A stretch of 64,000 bases of DNA from Leifsonia sp. TF02-11 (GCF_017565305.1 NZ_JAGEKP010000004.1:495296-559295), one strand, 5' to 3'. Positions 33,941 through 42,548 are shown, counted from the first letter of the stretch. The notes: a model not told the origin generated them from the letters alone. Numbers and translations: made by a program.

Positions 33941-33979
33941 AACGTGGATTGTCCGTGCGTCAACGTTGATCGGATCAAC
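33941..33979. promoter_or_regulatory. Operator array between the two citrate-synthase genes
   Basis: A perfect 15-bp palindrome GTTGATCgGATCAAC (33965-33979) abuts the ATG of the HTH-fused gene. TCAACGTTGA (33960-33969) overlaps its left end. AACGTGGATTG (33941) and AACGTTGATCG (33962) are near-identical direct repeats 21 bp apart, two helical turns. It lies over the likely -35 of the citrate synthase gene. The HTH-fused protein is the obvious binder, but this is inference. Confidence 0.6.
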
Positions 33980-35230
33980 ATGATCGAGTCCTCTGAACAG
34001 GCGGAACCCTCCGAACGGGGCAGGCTGCCCCGCCTCACCGCCGAGCAGACGGCCGAGCGCCTCGGCATCAAGCTCGAGACCCTCTACGCCTACGTTGCTC
34101 GTGGGCTCCTCGACCGCACGCGCACGGCAGCAGGGTCGACCTTCGATCCGTTGGAGGTCGAGGCGTTCGCCGCCGCCCGGCGACGCACCGCCGCCCCCTC
34201 CGCGGCGCGTTCGGAGGGGCGGCCGCTCATGGTCATCGAGACGGACTTCGCCCTCATCGACGACGGAGAGCTGTACTACCGGGGCCGCGCCGCCGCCGAA
34301 CTGGCGCACGAGCCGTTCGAGGTGGTGGCGCGCTGGGCGCTCTCCGGGCAGTGGGATCCGGCCACCCGCTTCGCCCCCGGTCCCGGGCTGGAGAGCGCCA
34401 GGCGAGTGGCCGACGCCCTGCCGCCCGGTGCGGGCGACCGCGACCGTCAGCTGGTCGCGGTGACAGCCCTGGCCGCGGCCGACCCGCTGCGCACCTCCCT
34501 CGACCCGGAGGCCGTGGCCGGCGCGGCCGAACGGCTCATCACCGGGATGGTCGAGGTGCTGCCCGTGCGGTCTTCGCCGGTGGCGGCGACCCTCGCCGCC
34601 GAGCTCTGGTCACGCCTGACGCCACGGCCCCCGTCACCGCAGCTGCTGCGCACCCTCGACGCGGCCCTCGTGCTGCTGCTCGACCACGACCTCGCCGTGT
34701 CGACCCTCGCGGCGCGCGCTGCGGCCTCCGCTCGGGCGACGCCGTACGCGGTCGTCGTGGCCGGGCTCGGCGCCCTCGACTCGCCACTGCACGGCAACGC
34801 CAGTCGCGCAGCCCAGCGGATGCTCGCGCGTGTCGCGGCGGGCGAGGAGCCGTCCCGCGTCGTCGCCGACGCCGTCGCCGACGGCCGCGGCCCGGTGCCG
34901 GGATTCGGGCAACCGCTCTATCCGGCCGGCGACCCCCGCGCGCGGATCCTGCTCGGCATGCTCGCCGACGATCCAGCAGGCGCGCCCGTCGTCGAGGCCG
35001 TCGACGCGGTCGCTGCCCTCCTCCGCGATCGCACGGGCGCCGCCCCCAACTCGGATCTCGCCCTCGCCGCGCTCGCCCTCGCCGGCGGGATGGCCGACGA
35101 CGCCGGCGAGGTGATCTTCGCCACCGCCCGCACCGCAGGCTGGATCGTGCACGCCCTCGCCGAGTACCGCGAGCGCCCCCTGCGGCTGCGGCCCGTCGGC
35201 CGCTACACCGCCCCGGCCGCCCGGCCATAG
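33980..35230 (+). CDS. HTH-fused citrate synthase homologue, probable regulator
   Basis: A 416-residue fusion. Residues ~15-70 are a MerR/excisionase-type HTH (LTAEQTAERLGIKLETLYAY, VARGLLDRTRTAAGSTFDPL). Residues ~80-410 are a citrate-synthase fold with IDDGELYYRGRAAAEL, GALDSPLHGNAS (His271) and NSDLALAAL (Asp359). The second catalytic His is replaced by Gln311 (GFGQPLYPAGDPR; codon CAA). Such HTH-citrate synthase proteins recur in actinobacteria, annotated only as citrate synthase. Loss of this His argues for metabolite sensing rather than catalysis. The gene starts directly at the end of the palindrome. Confidence 0.85.
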   Translation: MIESSEQAEPSERGRLPRLTAEQTAERLGIKLETLYAYVARGLLDRTRTAAGSTFDPLEVEAFAAARRRTAAPSAARSEGRPLMVIETDFALIDDGELYYRGRAAAELAHEPFEVVARWALSGQWDPATRFAPGPGLESARRVADALPPGAGDRDRQLVAVTALAAADPLRTSLDPEAVAGAAERLITGMVEVLPVRSSPVAATLAAELWSRLTPRPPSPQLLRTLDAALVLLLDHDLAVSTLAARAAASARATPYAVVVAGLGALDSPLHGNASRAAQRMLARVAAGEEPSRVVADAVADGRGPVPGFGQPLYPAGDPRARILLGMLADDPAGAPVVEAVDAVAALLRDRTGAAPNSDLALAALALAGGMADDAGEVIFATARTAGWIVHALAEYRERPLRLRPVGRYTAPAARP

Positions 35231-35243
35231 CCGGGGTGGCGGC

Positions 35244-35903
35244 TCAGCGGCGGAGGGCTTTGCGGGCCAGCGTGTTGCCGAGGAACTGGACGAGTTGGAC
35301 CAGGACGACGATGGTGAGCACGGCGACCCAGGTGACGACCCAGTTGTAGCGCTGATAGCCGTACGAGATCGCGAAGTCGCCGAGACCGCCGCCGCCGAGA
35401 CTGCCGGCGACCGCCGACAGGTCCACGATCGCGACGAACACGAAGGTGTAGCCCAGGATGAGCGGTCCGAGCGCCTCCGGGATGAGCAGCGTCGAGATGA
35501 TCCGCCAGGGACTCGACCCCATCGCCCGCGCCGCCTCGATCACGCCCGGATCGATGGTCACCAGGTTCTGCTCGACGATGCGGGAGATGGCGAACGTCGC
35601 TGCGATCGTCATCGGGAAGATCGCGGCCGGCGTTCCCAGGAACGTGCCGAGCACGACCTGCGTCAGCGGGGCGACCGCTGTCATGAAGATGATGAACGGG
35701 ATCGGCCGGACGAAGTTGACGAGCACATTGAGCACCGCCGAGAGGGCACGGTTCTGCAGCAACCCGCCGGGCCGCGTCGTGTAGAGCAGCACGCCGAGCG
35801 CGAGGCCGAGCACGCCGCCCAGAACGAGCGTCGCGACGACCATCCAGAGCGTCTGGCCGATGGAGGTCAGGTATACCGGCCACAGCGTCGACCAGTCGTT
35901 CAC
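35244..35903 (-). CDS. metI: Methionine ABC transporter permease
   Basis: Membrane subunit (219 residues, five to six transmembrane helices) of the MetNIQ importer for D/L-methionine. The ABC coupling EAA loop is EAARAMGSSPWRIISTLLIPE at about residues 125-145, and the family motif VNFVRPIPFIIFM is in the second quarter. It is the last gene of metQ-metN-metI and overlaps metN by 4 bp. Confidence 0.93.
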   Translation of the reverse strand: MNDWSTLWPVYLTSIGQTLWMVVATLVLGGVLGLALGVLLYTTRPGGLLQNRALSAVLNVLVNFVRPIPFIIFMTAVAPLTQVVLGTFLGTPAAIFPMTIAATFAISRIVEQNLVTIDPGVIEAARAMGSSPWRIISTLLIPEALGPLILGYTFVFVAIVDLSAVAGSLGGGGLGDFAISYGYQRYNWVVTWVAVLTIVVLVQLVQFLGNTLARKALRR

Positions 35904-36925
35904 GCGGCCACCTCCTCGACCTCGGTGACCGTGCGTAGTTCCGCGATCAGCGCGTCCACGTCGCCAGGGGCGCCGACGAGCTCGAGCGTGAGGCTGCCGA
36001 ACGACCTCCCCTGCAGTGCGGAGATGCCGCCGTACACGATCTCGAAGCGCACCCCGTGCCGGCCGACGGCGTCGGAGAGCACAGCGCCCAGCCGGCCGTC
36101 GTCGTGGATGCGGGCCGAGACGATCCGACCGGAGTGCTTGCCGCGCAGACGTTCGACGTCGGCGGAGTCCGGCTGGTTGCGGAGCACTGTGCCGACGAAG
36201 CGCTGCGAGGTCGGCGTCTGCGGGTTCGAGAACACCTCGAACACGCTCCCGGTCTCGATCACCCGACCGGAGTCGAGGACGGCGACGCGGTCCGCGATCG
36301 AGCGCACGACCTCCATCTCGTGCGTGATGACCACGATCGTGACGCCGAGCTCCTCGTTGACCCGCTTGAGCAGCGCCAGTACGTCGGCGGTGGTCTCCGG
36401 GTCGAGGGCGCTCGTGGCCTCGTCGGCCAGCAGGATCGCGGGGTTGGTCGCGAGCGCACGGGCGATGCCGACGCGCTGCTTCTGGCCGCCCGAGAGCTGG
36501 TCAGGATAGGTCCAGGCCTTCTCGGTCAGTCCGACGAACGCGAGAAGCTCGGCGACACGCTGCTTGCGCTTGTCGGCTGGCCAGCCCGCGACCTTCAGCG
36601 GGTAGGCGATGTTGGCGAACACCGTGCGCGACCGGAACAGGTTGAACTGTTGGAAGATCATGCCGATACCGGCCCGCACGCTGCGCAGGTCGCGTTCCCG
36701 GAGGGTCGTGAGGTCGCGGCCGTCCACGATCACCGCGCCGGAGGTCGGCCGCTCGAGCGCGTTGATGAGCCGCAGCACCGTGCTCTTGCCCGCGCCCGAA
36801 TAGCCGATGATGCCGAAGATCTCGCCGCGCTCGATCGTCAGGTCGAGGTCCGACACGGCGGCGACCGCGGCGTCACCCGAGCGGAAGCTCTTGGTGACGC
36901 CGCGGAACTCGATGAGGGAGCCCAC
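35900..36925 (-). CDS. metN: Methionine ABC transporter ATP-binding protein
   Basis: ATPase subunit of the methionine importer, 341 residues. Walker A is GYSGAGKST, signature LSGGQKQRVGIARAL, Walker B ILLADEATSALDP, and the switch His is in VVITHEMEVV. The C-terminal ~75 residues (RFEIVYGGISALQGRSFGSL and on) form the NIL/ACT-like domain that binds methionine and gives trans-inhibition in E. coli MetN. It starts 4 bp after metQ and overlaps metI by 4 bp. Confidence 0.95.
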   Translation of the reverse strand: MGSLIEFRGVTKSFRSGDAAVAAVSDLDLTIERGEIFGIIGYSGAGKSTVLRLINALERPTSGAVIVDGRDLTTLRERDLRSVRAGIGMIFQQFNLFRSRTVFANIAYPLKVAGWPADKRKQRVAELLAFVGLTEKAWTYPDQLSGGQKQRVGIARALATNPAILLADEATSALDPETTADVLALLKRVNEELGVTIVVITHEMEVVRSIADRVAVLDSGRVIETGSVFEVFSNPQTPTSQRFVGTVLRNQPDSADVERLRGKHSGRIVSARIHDDGRLGAVLSDAVGRHGVRFEIVYGGISALQGRSFGSLTLELVGAPGDVDALIAELRTVTEVEEVAA

Positions 36926-36929
36926 GCGC

Positions 36930-37889
36930 CTACTTCGCCGCCTGGATCGTCTTCTCGAGCGAACGGAGGATCGCGATCAGGTCGGCCTGCGACTTCTGCA
37001 CGAGCACGGCGGTGTTCTTGGAGTCGGCGAGCACCGCGTCCTGGACGGCCTTGGAGTGGTACAGCTCTGCGATCTTCAGGTACGTCGCGTTGGACTTGTC
37101 CTTGTCGCGGGCGACGAAGGCGTTGATGTAGGGCTCGGCGGCCGCGCTCTTCGGGTCGTCCTTGAACAGGGCCGACTCCGGGTCGATGCCCGCAGGACCG
37201 ACGAAGGTGTTGTTGATGACCGCGCCGGCGGCCGAGTCGAGGGCGGGTGCGGTCTGGGCGGCATCCACGGGGATCACCGTGACGCGCGACGCGGACGCGT
37301 CGATGTCGGCGGGCGTGGCGAGCGTGTTCCCGCCGTTCTTCAGCGTCACGAGGCCGGCCTTCTGCAGCACGAGCAGCGCCCGCGCCTGGTTGGTCGGGTC
37401 GTTCGGGATGGCGATGCCGGCGCCGCTCGGGATCTCGTCGAGCTTCGTGTACTTCTTCGAGTAGAGGGACAGGGGCACGACATAGGTGGACGCGATCGGC
37501 ACCAGGTTCTGGTGCGCCTGCACGTTGTAGTTCGCGAGGAACTGGAGGTGCTGGAACAAGTTCAGGTCGAGCTGTCCGTCGGCGAGCGCCGGGTTGGCCT
37601 GCAGGTAGTCCTTGAACCCGACGACCTGGATGTCGATGCCGTTCTGCGCGGCCTCCTTCTTCAGGATCGGCCAGTAGGGCGCCGACTGCTCGGTCGTCCC
37701 GATCTTCACGGTGACCTTCGTGCCCGCCGCGTCGGCCGAACCGGAGTTGCTCGCGTTCACGGCGGCGACGACGCCGCCGACAACGGCGAGCACCGCGACG
37801 ATCGCGATGCCGACGATCCACGGGGTCTTGGAGCGCTTGGGCTTCTCGGGAAGGGCGGGAATGGTCCCGGGCGGGGTGGCGTCGGACAT
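36930..37889 (-). CDS. metQ: Methionine-binding protein MetQ/NlpA family
   Basis: Substrate-binding subunit (319 residues) of the methionine importer. The NlpA domain starts at about residue 60 (VTVKIGTTEQSAPYWPILKK) and includes FQHLQFLANYN, IPNDPTNQARALLVLQ and VINNTFVGPAG. The N-terminus is unusual: instead of a lipobox Cys it has a basic region and a single hydrophobic segment (about 22-47) and no Cys, so it seems anchored by a transmembrane helix. ATG 37889 has GAGG 7 nt upstream. It is first in the metQNI operon, behind a hairpin-containing leader. Confidence 0.92.
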   Translation of the reverse strand: MSDATPPGTIPALPEKPKRSKTPWIVGIAIVAVLAVVGGVVAAVNASNSGSADAAGTKVTVKIGTTEQSAPYWPILKKEAAQNGIDIQVVGFKDYLQANPALADGQLDLNLFQHLQFLANYNVQAHQNLVPIASTYVVPLSLYSKKYTKLDEIPSGAGIAIPNDPTNQARALLVLQKAGLVTLKNGGNTLATPADIDASASRVTVIPVDAAQTAPALDSAAGAVINNTFVGPAGIDPESALFKDDPKSAAAEPYINAFVARDKDKSNATYLKIAELYHSKAVQDAVLADSKNTAVLVQKSQADLIAILRSLEKTIQAAK

Positions 37890-37914
37890 GGCTGTGCCTC
37901 TCTTGTGAAGGGGG

Positions 37915-37944
37915 GATGTGCCGGCGGACGGTTGGCGGCACATC
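37915..37944 (-). promoter_or_regulatory. Hairpin in the metQ leader
   Basis: Perfect 9-bp inverted repeat GATGTGCCG with CGGCACATC separated by 12 nt, ending 26 nt before the metQ ATG. TTGACA and an AT-rich TAATAT lie further upstream on the same strand. It could be a protein operator or an RNA element. It does not match a SAM riboswitch consensus that I can recognise. Confidence 0.4.
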
Positions 37945-38046
37945 GAGCCTGTCAAGAGGCGGGGGGAGGGTCAAAACCCGTTCCGAAATATTACGGGGAC
38001 GCAACGCGCGCCCCGCCCCGGCGGCCCGGGGCAGGGCAGCGCGGTG

Positions 38047-38472
38047 CTACGCGTTCTGCGGCTGGGCCGTGGACTGCAGGATCCGCACCATGTTGCCGGA
38101 CGGGTCGCGGAAGGCGCAGTCGCGCGGCCCCCACGGCTGGTCCTTCGGCTCCTGGAGCACCTCGGCACCGCTCGCGCGGACGCGCTCGAAGACCGTGTCG
38201 AGGTCGTCCTCGGTGCGGAACACGACGTTGGTGAGCACGCCCTTCGCGACGAGCTCCTGGATGGCGTCGCCGTCGGACTGCGAGCGGCCGGCGTACGGGT
38301 CGGACAGCACGATCTCCGTGCCCTCCCGCCCGGCGACGCCGAGCGTGATCCAGTGGTGACCGCCCGACGCGACGTCGTTGAGCACGTCCAGGCCCAGCGC
38401 GTCGCGGTAGAACGCGAGCGACTCCTCGGGGTCGGTGACGGTGATGTGCGAGTACTGAAGCGAAATGGTCAT
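38047..38472 (-). CDS. VOC (glyoxalase-fold) family protein
   Basis: A 141-residue vicinal oxygen chelate protein, with YSHITVTDPEESLAFYRDAL at the N-terminus and CAFRDPSGNMVRILQ at the C-terminus. It is 65 bp downstream of an AraC-type regulator on the same strand. AraC/VOC pairs are common in actinobacteria and usually co-regulated. Substrate unknown. GTGACACC precedes the ATG without a clear Shine-Dalgarno. Confidence 0.82.
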   Translation of the reverse strand: MTISLQYSHITVTDPEESLAFYRDALGLDVLNDVASGGHHWITLGVAGREGTEIVLSDPYAGRSQSDGDAIQELVAKGVLTNVVFRTEDDLDTVFERVRASGAEVLQEPKDQPWGPRDCAFRDPSGNMVRILQSTAQPQNA

Positions 38473-38537
38473 GGTGTCACTCTAGGAAGGGCACCGGGCG
38501 TTCGCTTCTCCATTCCTGCTCGAACCGCGCGCGCCGC

Positions 38538-38951
38538 TCAGCCCGGCAGCGGCTTCGAGCGCACCGGGCGGGTGCGCTGCTTGGCGATGCAGTTGGGCAT
38601 CGCCATCACCGCGCGGTGTTCGCGCGTGCGGTAGCTCGTCGGCGACTCGCCGACGATCTCGGCGAACTTGGAGCTGAACGATCCGAGGGAGGTACAGCCC
38701 ACGGCCATGCACGCCTCGGTGACCGTCAGCCCTTCGCGCAGCAGCGACATGGCGCGCTCGATGCGCCTGGTCATCAAGTAGCTGTACGGGGTCTCTCCGT
38801 AGGCGGCCCGGAACCGGCGCGAGAAGTGCGACGGCGACATGAACGCGGAGGCGGCCATCGTCGGCACGTCGAGCGGCTCGGCGTACTGGCGATCGATCAG
38901 ATCGCGCGCTCGTCGCAGGATGACGAGCTCCTGCAGTTCCTCCGGTGTCAC
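38538..38951 (-). CDS. AraC family regulator
   Basis: A short AraC-type protein of 137 residues that consists almost only of the double HTH domain (residues ~15-110; DVPTMAASAFMSPSHFSRRF and VTEACMAVGCTSLGSFSSKF). There is no separate ligand domain. GTG 38951 has a TACCGT box 6 nt upstream and GGAGG overlapping the same spacer, so either initiation mode is possible. The VOC gene follows. It probably autoregulates the pair. Confidence 0.85.
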   Translation of the reverse strand: MTPEELQELVILRRARDLIDRQYAEPLDVPTMAASAFMSPSHFSRRFRAAYGETPYSYLMTRRIERAMSLLREGLTVTEACMAVGCTSLGSFSSKFAEIVGESPTSYRTREHRAVMAMPNCIAKQRTRPVRSKPLPG

Positions 38952-38957
38952 GCCTCC

Positions 38958-38963
38958 ACGGTA
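38958..38963 (-). promoter_or_regulatory. -10 box TACCGT
   Basis: TACCGT on the minus strand, 6 nt before GTG 38951 of the AraC gene. Confidence 0.45.
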
Positions 38964-38980
38964 GCCCGCGTGGGCAGCAC

Positions 38981-41900
38981 TCACCAGACGGCTCGCACCA
39001 GCGAGGCCTCACCCGTCAGACGCGACGTCTGCGTCGCCTCCCGCTCGACCAGTCGGATGAACGCGCTCAGCTCGCCGACACCGGCGGGCGTCGTCGGCAG
39101 GAACTCGGTGAGCTCCGGCGAGTGGACGAGGTAGGCCGCCCACTTCGCCCGCGAGATCGCGACGTTGAGCCGGTTCTTCGACAGCAGGAACGACATCCCC
39201 CGCGGTACGTCCGCCGCCGAGGACGCGGCGAGGCTGACGATCGCGATCGCCGCCTCCTGCCCCTGGAACTTGTCCACGGTGCCGACCCGCACCTCGGGGA
39301 AGCCCGCGGTGTCGAGGGCCTCACGCACCTCGGCCAGCTGCGCGTTGTACGGGGTCACGACGATCACATCGTCCTGACCGAGCGGGGAGTCGTCGCGGTC
39401 CGCGGCCGGATCGGTCCAGGGCCGCCCGACCAGGTCGCCCACGATGGCGACGACGACCTCGGCCTCCTGCGGAGATGCCGTCGCGTTGCCGGTGTGGGCG
39501 ACGGGCACGGGGTGGAGGCCGGGCTCGACACCGGAGAGCTCGCGCTCCCCCGCGTCGGGGTGCGCGTGCAGCCGCCCCTCGTACGACAGCACGGAGACGG
39601 CGTGAGCGAGAGCCGGGTGCAGCCGGCGGCTCTCGGCGAGGAAGTAGCCGAACTCGGCAGGCAGCACGTCATGCCCGTCGCTCACCCAGCCGAGGGCGGA
39701 GCCGTCCACCGGTTCGGGATGGCTCCCCTGGCTCACCTGCGGCAGCTGCTGCGGGTCGCCGAGCAGCAACAGGTTGCGGGCGGCCACCCCCACGGCGATG
39801 GTCGACGCCAGCGAGAACTGGCCGGCCTCGTCGACGACGAGCAGGTCGAGACTCTCGCGGGGAACGCGTGCCGGGTTCGCGAAGTCCCACGCCGTCCCGC
39901 CGAGGACGAATCCGCTCGCCTCGCGCTCGGCGGCGAACTCGAGCTGGCCGTTGCGGCGCAGTGCGGTGAACCCCGGCGACTCGGCGGACGCGCTGGGAAC
40001 CTTCCCGACGAGGGCCGCATCCAGGCCGGTCGCGACGACCCGCTCGAGCAGGTTCTCCACGACCGCGTGCGACTGGGCCACGACTCCGACCCGCCAGCCG
40101 TGCTCGGCGACCAGGCGTGCGATCACGTGCGCGCCGAGATATGACTTGCCGGTGCCGGGAGGGCCCTGGACGGCGAGATACGACGAGTCGAGATCGAGGA
40201 GGCTGGCCGTCACCGCCGCGATGCGCCCGCTGCCGTCGTCCGGGCCCTCCGGGGCGAGGATGCCGGAGCGGGTGCGCGGCGGGGTCCGTCGCAGCAGGTC
40301 GACCGTCGCGTTCACGGGCCAGCTGTCGTTCTGCAGCGCGGCCAGCAGGCCGGTGCCCCACTCCCGGATCGCCTCGGCGAGCGGTCGCGTGTTCGGCGGG
40401 GCGGCCGGCGTCAGCGCGCTCGGCAGGTGATCGTACGCGGCGACGTCCTCCGGCAGTGTCTCCCTGACCAGCACCGAGCCGTCGTCCGTGACGTCGATGA
40501 CCGCGACGGTGCGAACGGTGCGCGCGCCCGGCTGCGCCCGGAGCAGCCGGAACGGACCGGGGTATTCGTAGAGCAGGAACGGTCCGGAGTTCTCGCTGAC
40601 GCGCACCGAGCTGCCCGCTCCCCACTGACCCGAGAGCAGCAGCTCGCGCCGTTCGACGCGCTGGCCCTCGTCGAGGTACCAGTCGCGGACCACCCGGGCG
40701 GTCTCGACGACCAGCACGTCGCGGGTGTCTGCCCACTCCTCCACCGGCTGGATCAGCCGGGAGAAGTGGCTCTGCCAGAAGCTCTTCTGCTCGCGCCGAT
40801 GGTAGTCGATCGCCGCCGCCGCGAGCGCGACGGCCTCGCGGTCGGTGGTGCGGTGCGGGTCGAGCGGGTCGCCGGCGAAAGTCAGCAGACCGGCGCGGAG
40901 CGGGGACGCCTCCGGTGCGACCTCCGGCTCCTCCAGTGGAGCGGCGCCGATCGGGACCCCGGCTTCCTGCGCCCTGGCGAGGAGCCAGTCGCGCAGGCGC
41001 AGGGTGGAGACGCAGTCGTACCGGTTGTAGTCGGCCAGCGCGTCGAGCAGGGGCTGCGCATCGTCGAGGCGGCCGAGCGCGATGAGGTCGCGGGCGTTCG
41101 CGTACTCGGTGATCGAGTCCGCGCCGTTGGTCACCTCGCTCTGCCGCAGCTCGGAGCCCATGTAGAGCGGCTCCAGCTTCTTGATCGAGTACGAGCGCGA
41201 TCCCACGCGCACCGACTTGCGCACCAAGGGGTAGAGGTCGACCAGGACGTTGTCGCGGAGCAGGGCGTCGACCTCCTCCTCGCCCACGCCGTGCCGGGCG
41301 GCCAGGGACAGCAGGTGGGTCTGCTCGTAGGCGGCGTAGTGGTAGATGTGCATGCCGGGGAAGTCGGCCCGCCGTTCGCGGACGAACGCGAGGAACCGCT
41401 CCAGCGCGACACGCTCCTCCGCGAAGTCGTGCGCCCAGAACGCGGTGAACCGCGCATCCTGGTCGACCATGCCGAACAGGTAGTCGAGGTTCCAGCGCTC
41501 GCCGGCACCCTCGGTGTACAGCGGGTCGCCTTCGAAGTCGAAGAAGATGTCGCCGGGATCGGGCTCGGGCAGCACGGCCAGCACCGGTGCGTTGAAGACG
41601 CGGACGGGAGGCGGCGCGCCCTCGACGGCCTCCAACTGCAGCCGCGCCTGCTCGCGAAGGCCCGTCAGCGTCCCCTCGGGAATGCCGTCGACCGGGCCGG
41701 TGGAGGCGGCGAGCGCGTCGATGGTCGTGATGCCGGCGGCGATCAGGCGCTCCCGCTGCGTCACGCGCATTCCGGCGACCAGCAGCACATCGCGCGCCGC
41801 TTGCACCTCCGCGTCGCAGGTGTCGCACCGCCCGCAGACGGTGAAGCGCGGGTCGCCCCAGGCGACGGGACCGGTGTCGGCGACGTGCTGGTCGATGATC

Positions 41901-42490
41901 TCCAGGAGCCGGGCGCGGCGCTTGCGGTAGACGGGCTCGATGTCGGAGAGCCGGTGCTCGCTCACCGAGCCGTCGCCGAGCAGCAGCTCGACGGTTCCGT
42001 CGACGTCGACACCGGTGCGGCGCAGCTGCTCGGCGTACGCGGCGAGCTGGAGCAGGGCGGTCACCCGCGCGCTGCGGGCGAGCTTGGAGTCCTGCACGCG
42101 GTACCGGCCGTCGGCGAGCCGGACCACGAAGTCGGCGAACCCGACGAACGAACCGTCGAAGAACGTGGCCTGGAACACCACCTCGCTGGCGCGTTCGAAC
42201 GCACGCGCCGTCTCGGCGACCGCCTCCGCCAGTGAATCGGCGGTCAGCGACTCCGGCCGCGCGACCTCCGCGACCCCCGCGCCGAACCGTTCGCGGTAGC
42301 GCTCGAGGATGTGGTGCTCGTGCTCGTCGCCCAGGCGCGAGGACCGCACGTACATGGGATCGTCGACCTCGTCGGTCTTCTCGATCCTGCCCAGCTTGAC
42401 GTCGAGCGAGCGGAGGAAGGCGAACTCGCACTTCGACGCCTCGGTCAGGTCGCTGGCGCTGGTGACGATCACCCCGTCGAGTAGGAACAC
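38981..42490 (-). CDS. TM0106-family RecB-like nuclease fused to an SF1 helicase
   Basis: An 1169-residue multidomain protein. The N-terminal part (about 1-300) is a Cas4/RecB-like PD-(D/E)XK nuclease with FADFVVRL then YRVQDSKLA, followed by a Cys cluster (CGRCDTC). Residues ~310-530 form a DEDD/RNase H-like exonuclease domain (IFFDFEGDPLY, YHYAAYEQTHL, YNRYDCVSTLRL). The C-terminal ~400 residues are a Dna2/UvrD-type helicase with Walker A GPPGTGKSYL, Walker B VVDEAGQFSLA and motif TVDKFQGQEA. Such proteins are annotated only as putative nucleases; repair or defence roles are possible. GTG 42490 follows a TAGCGT box by 6 nt. Confidence 0.88.
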   Translation of the reverse strand: MFLLDGVIVTSASDLTEASKCEFAFLRSLDVKLGRIEKTDEVDDPMYVRSSRLGDEHEHHILERYRERFGAGVAEVARPESLTADSLAEAVAETARAFERASEVVFQATFFDGSFVGFADFVVRLADGRYRVQDSKLARSARVTALLQLAAYAEQLRRTGVDVDGTVELLLGDGSVSEHRLSDIEPVYRKRRARLLEIIDQHVADTGPVAWGDPRFTVCGRCDTCDAEVQAARDVLLVAGMRVTQRERLIAAGITTIDALAASTGPVDGIPEGTLTGLREQARLQLEAVEGAPPPVRVFNAPVLAVLPEPDPGDIFFDFEGDPLYTEGAGERWNLDYLFGMVDQDARFTAFWAHDFAEERVALERFLAFVRERRADFPGMHIYHYAAYEQTHLLSLAARHGVGEEEVDALLRDNVLVDLYPLVRKSVRVGSRSYSIKKLEPLYMGSELRQSEVTNGADSITEYANARDLIALGRLDDAQPLLDALADYNRYDCVSTLRLRDWLLARAQEAGVPIGAAPLEEPEVAPEASPLRAGLLTFAGDPLDPHRTTDREAVALAAAAIDYHRREQKSFWQSHFSRLIQPVEEWADTRDVLVVETARVVRDWYLDEGQRVERRELLLSGQWGAGSSVRVSENSGPFLLYEYPGPFRLLRAQPGARTVRTVAVIDVTDDGSVLVRETLPEDVAAYDHLPSALTPAAPPNTRPLAEAIREWGTGLLAALQNDSWPVNATVDLLRRTPPRTRSGILAPEGPDDGSGRIAAVTASLLDLDSSYLAVQGPPGTGKSYLGAHVIARLVAEHGWRVGVVAQSHAVVENLLERVVATGLDAALVGKVPSASAESPGFTALRRNGQLEFAAEREASGFVLGGTAWDFANPARVPRESLDLLVVDEAGQFSLASTIAVGVAARNLLLLGDPQQLPQVSQGSHPEPVDGSALGWVSDGHDVLPAEFGYFLAESRRLHPALAHAVSVLSYEGRLHAHPDAGERELSGVEPGLHPVPVAHTGNATASPQEAEVVVAIVGDLVGRPWTDPAADRDDSPLGQDDVIVVTPYNAQLAEVREALDTAGFPEVRVGTVDKFQGQEAAIAIVSLAASSAADVPRGMSFLLSKNRLNVAISRAKWAAYLVHSPELTEFLPTTPAGVGELSAFIRLVEREATQTSRLTGEASLVRAVW

Positions 42491-42496
42491 ACCGCA

Positions 42497-42502
42497 ACGC
42501 TA
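42497..42502 (-). promoter_or_regulatory. -10 box TAGCGT
   Basis: TAGCGT on the minus strand, 6 nt before GTG 42490. The large inverted repeat begins 47 bp upstream of it. Confidence 0.5.
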
Positions 42503-42548
42503 TCGGCGTCCGCCGACATCCGTCGCGCTCGGGGTCACCTCACCCGCC

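Noticed and set aside
37890..38040. SAM riboswitch ahead of metQ
   Set aside because: Only a single hairpin is evident and no conserved core of a known SAM class could be recognised.
39669..42497. A 942-codon frame on the same strand as the nuclease-helicase gene but in another frame
   Set aside because: Low-complexity Arg/Gly/Ala product with no motifs; the +0 frame codes a clear multidomain protein.
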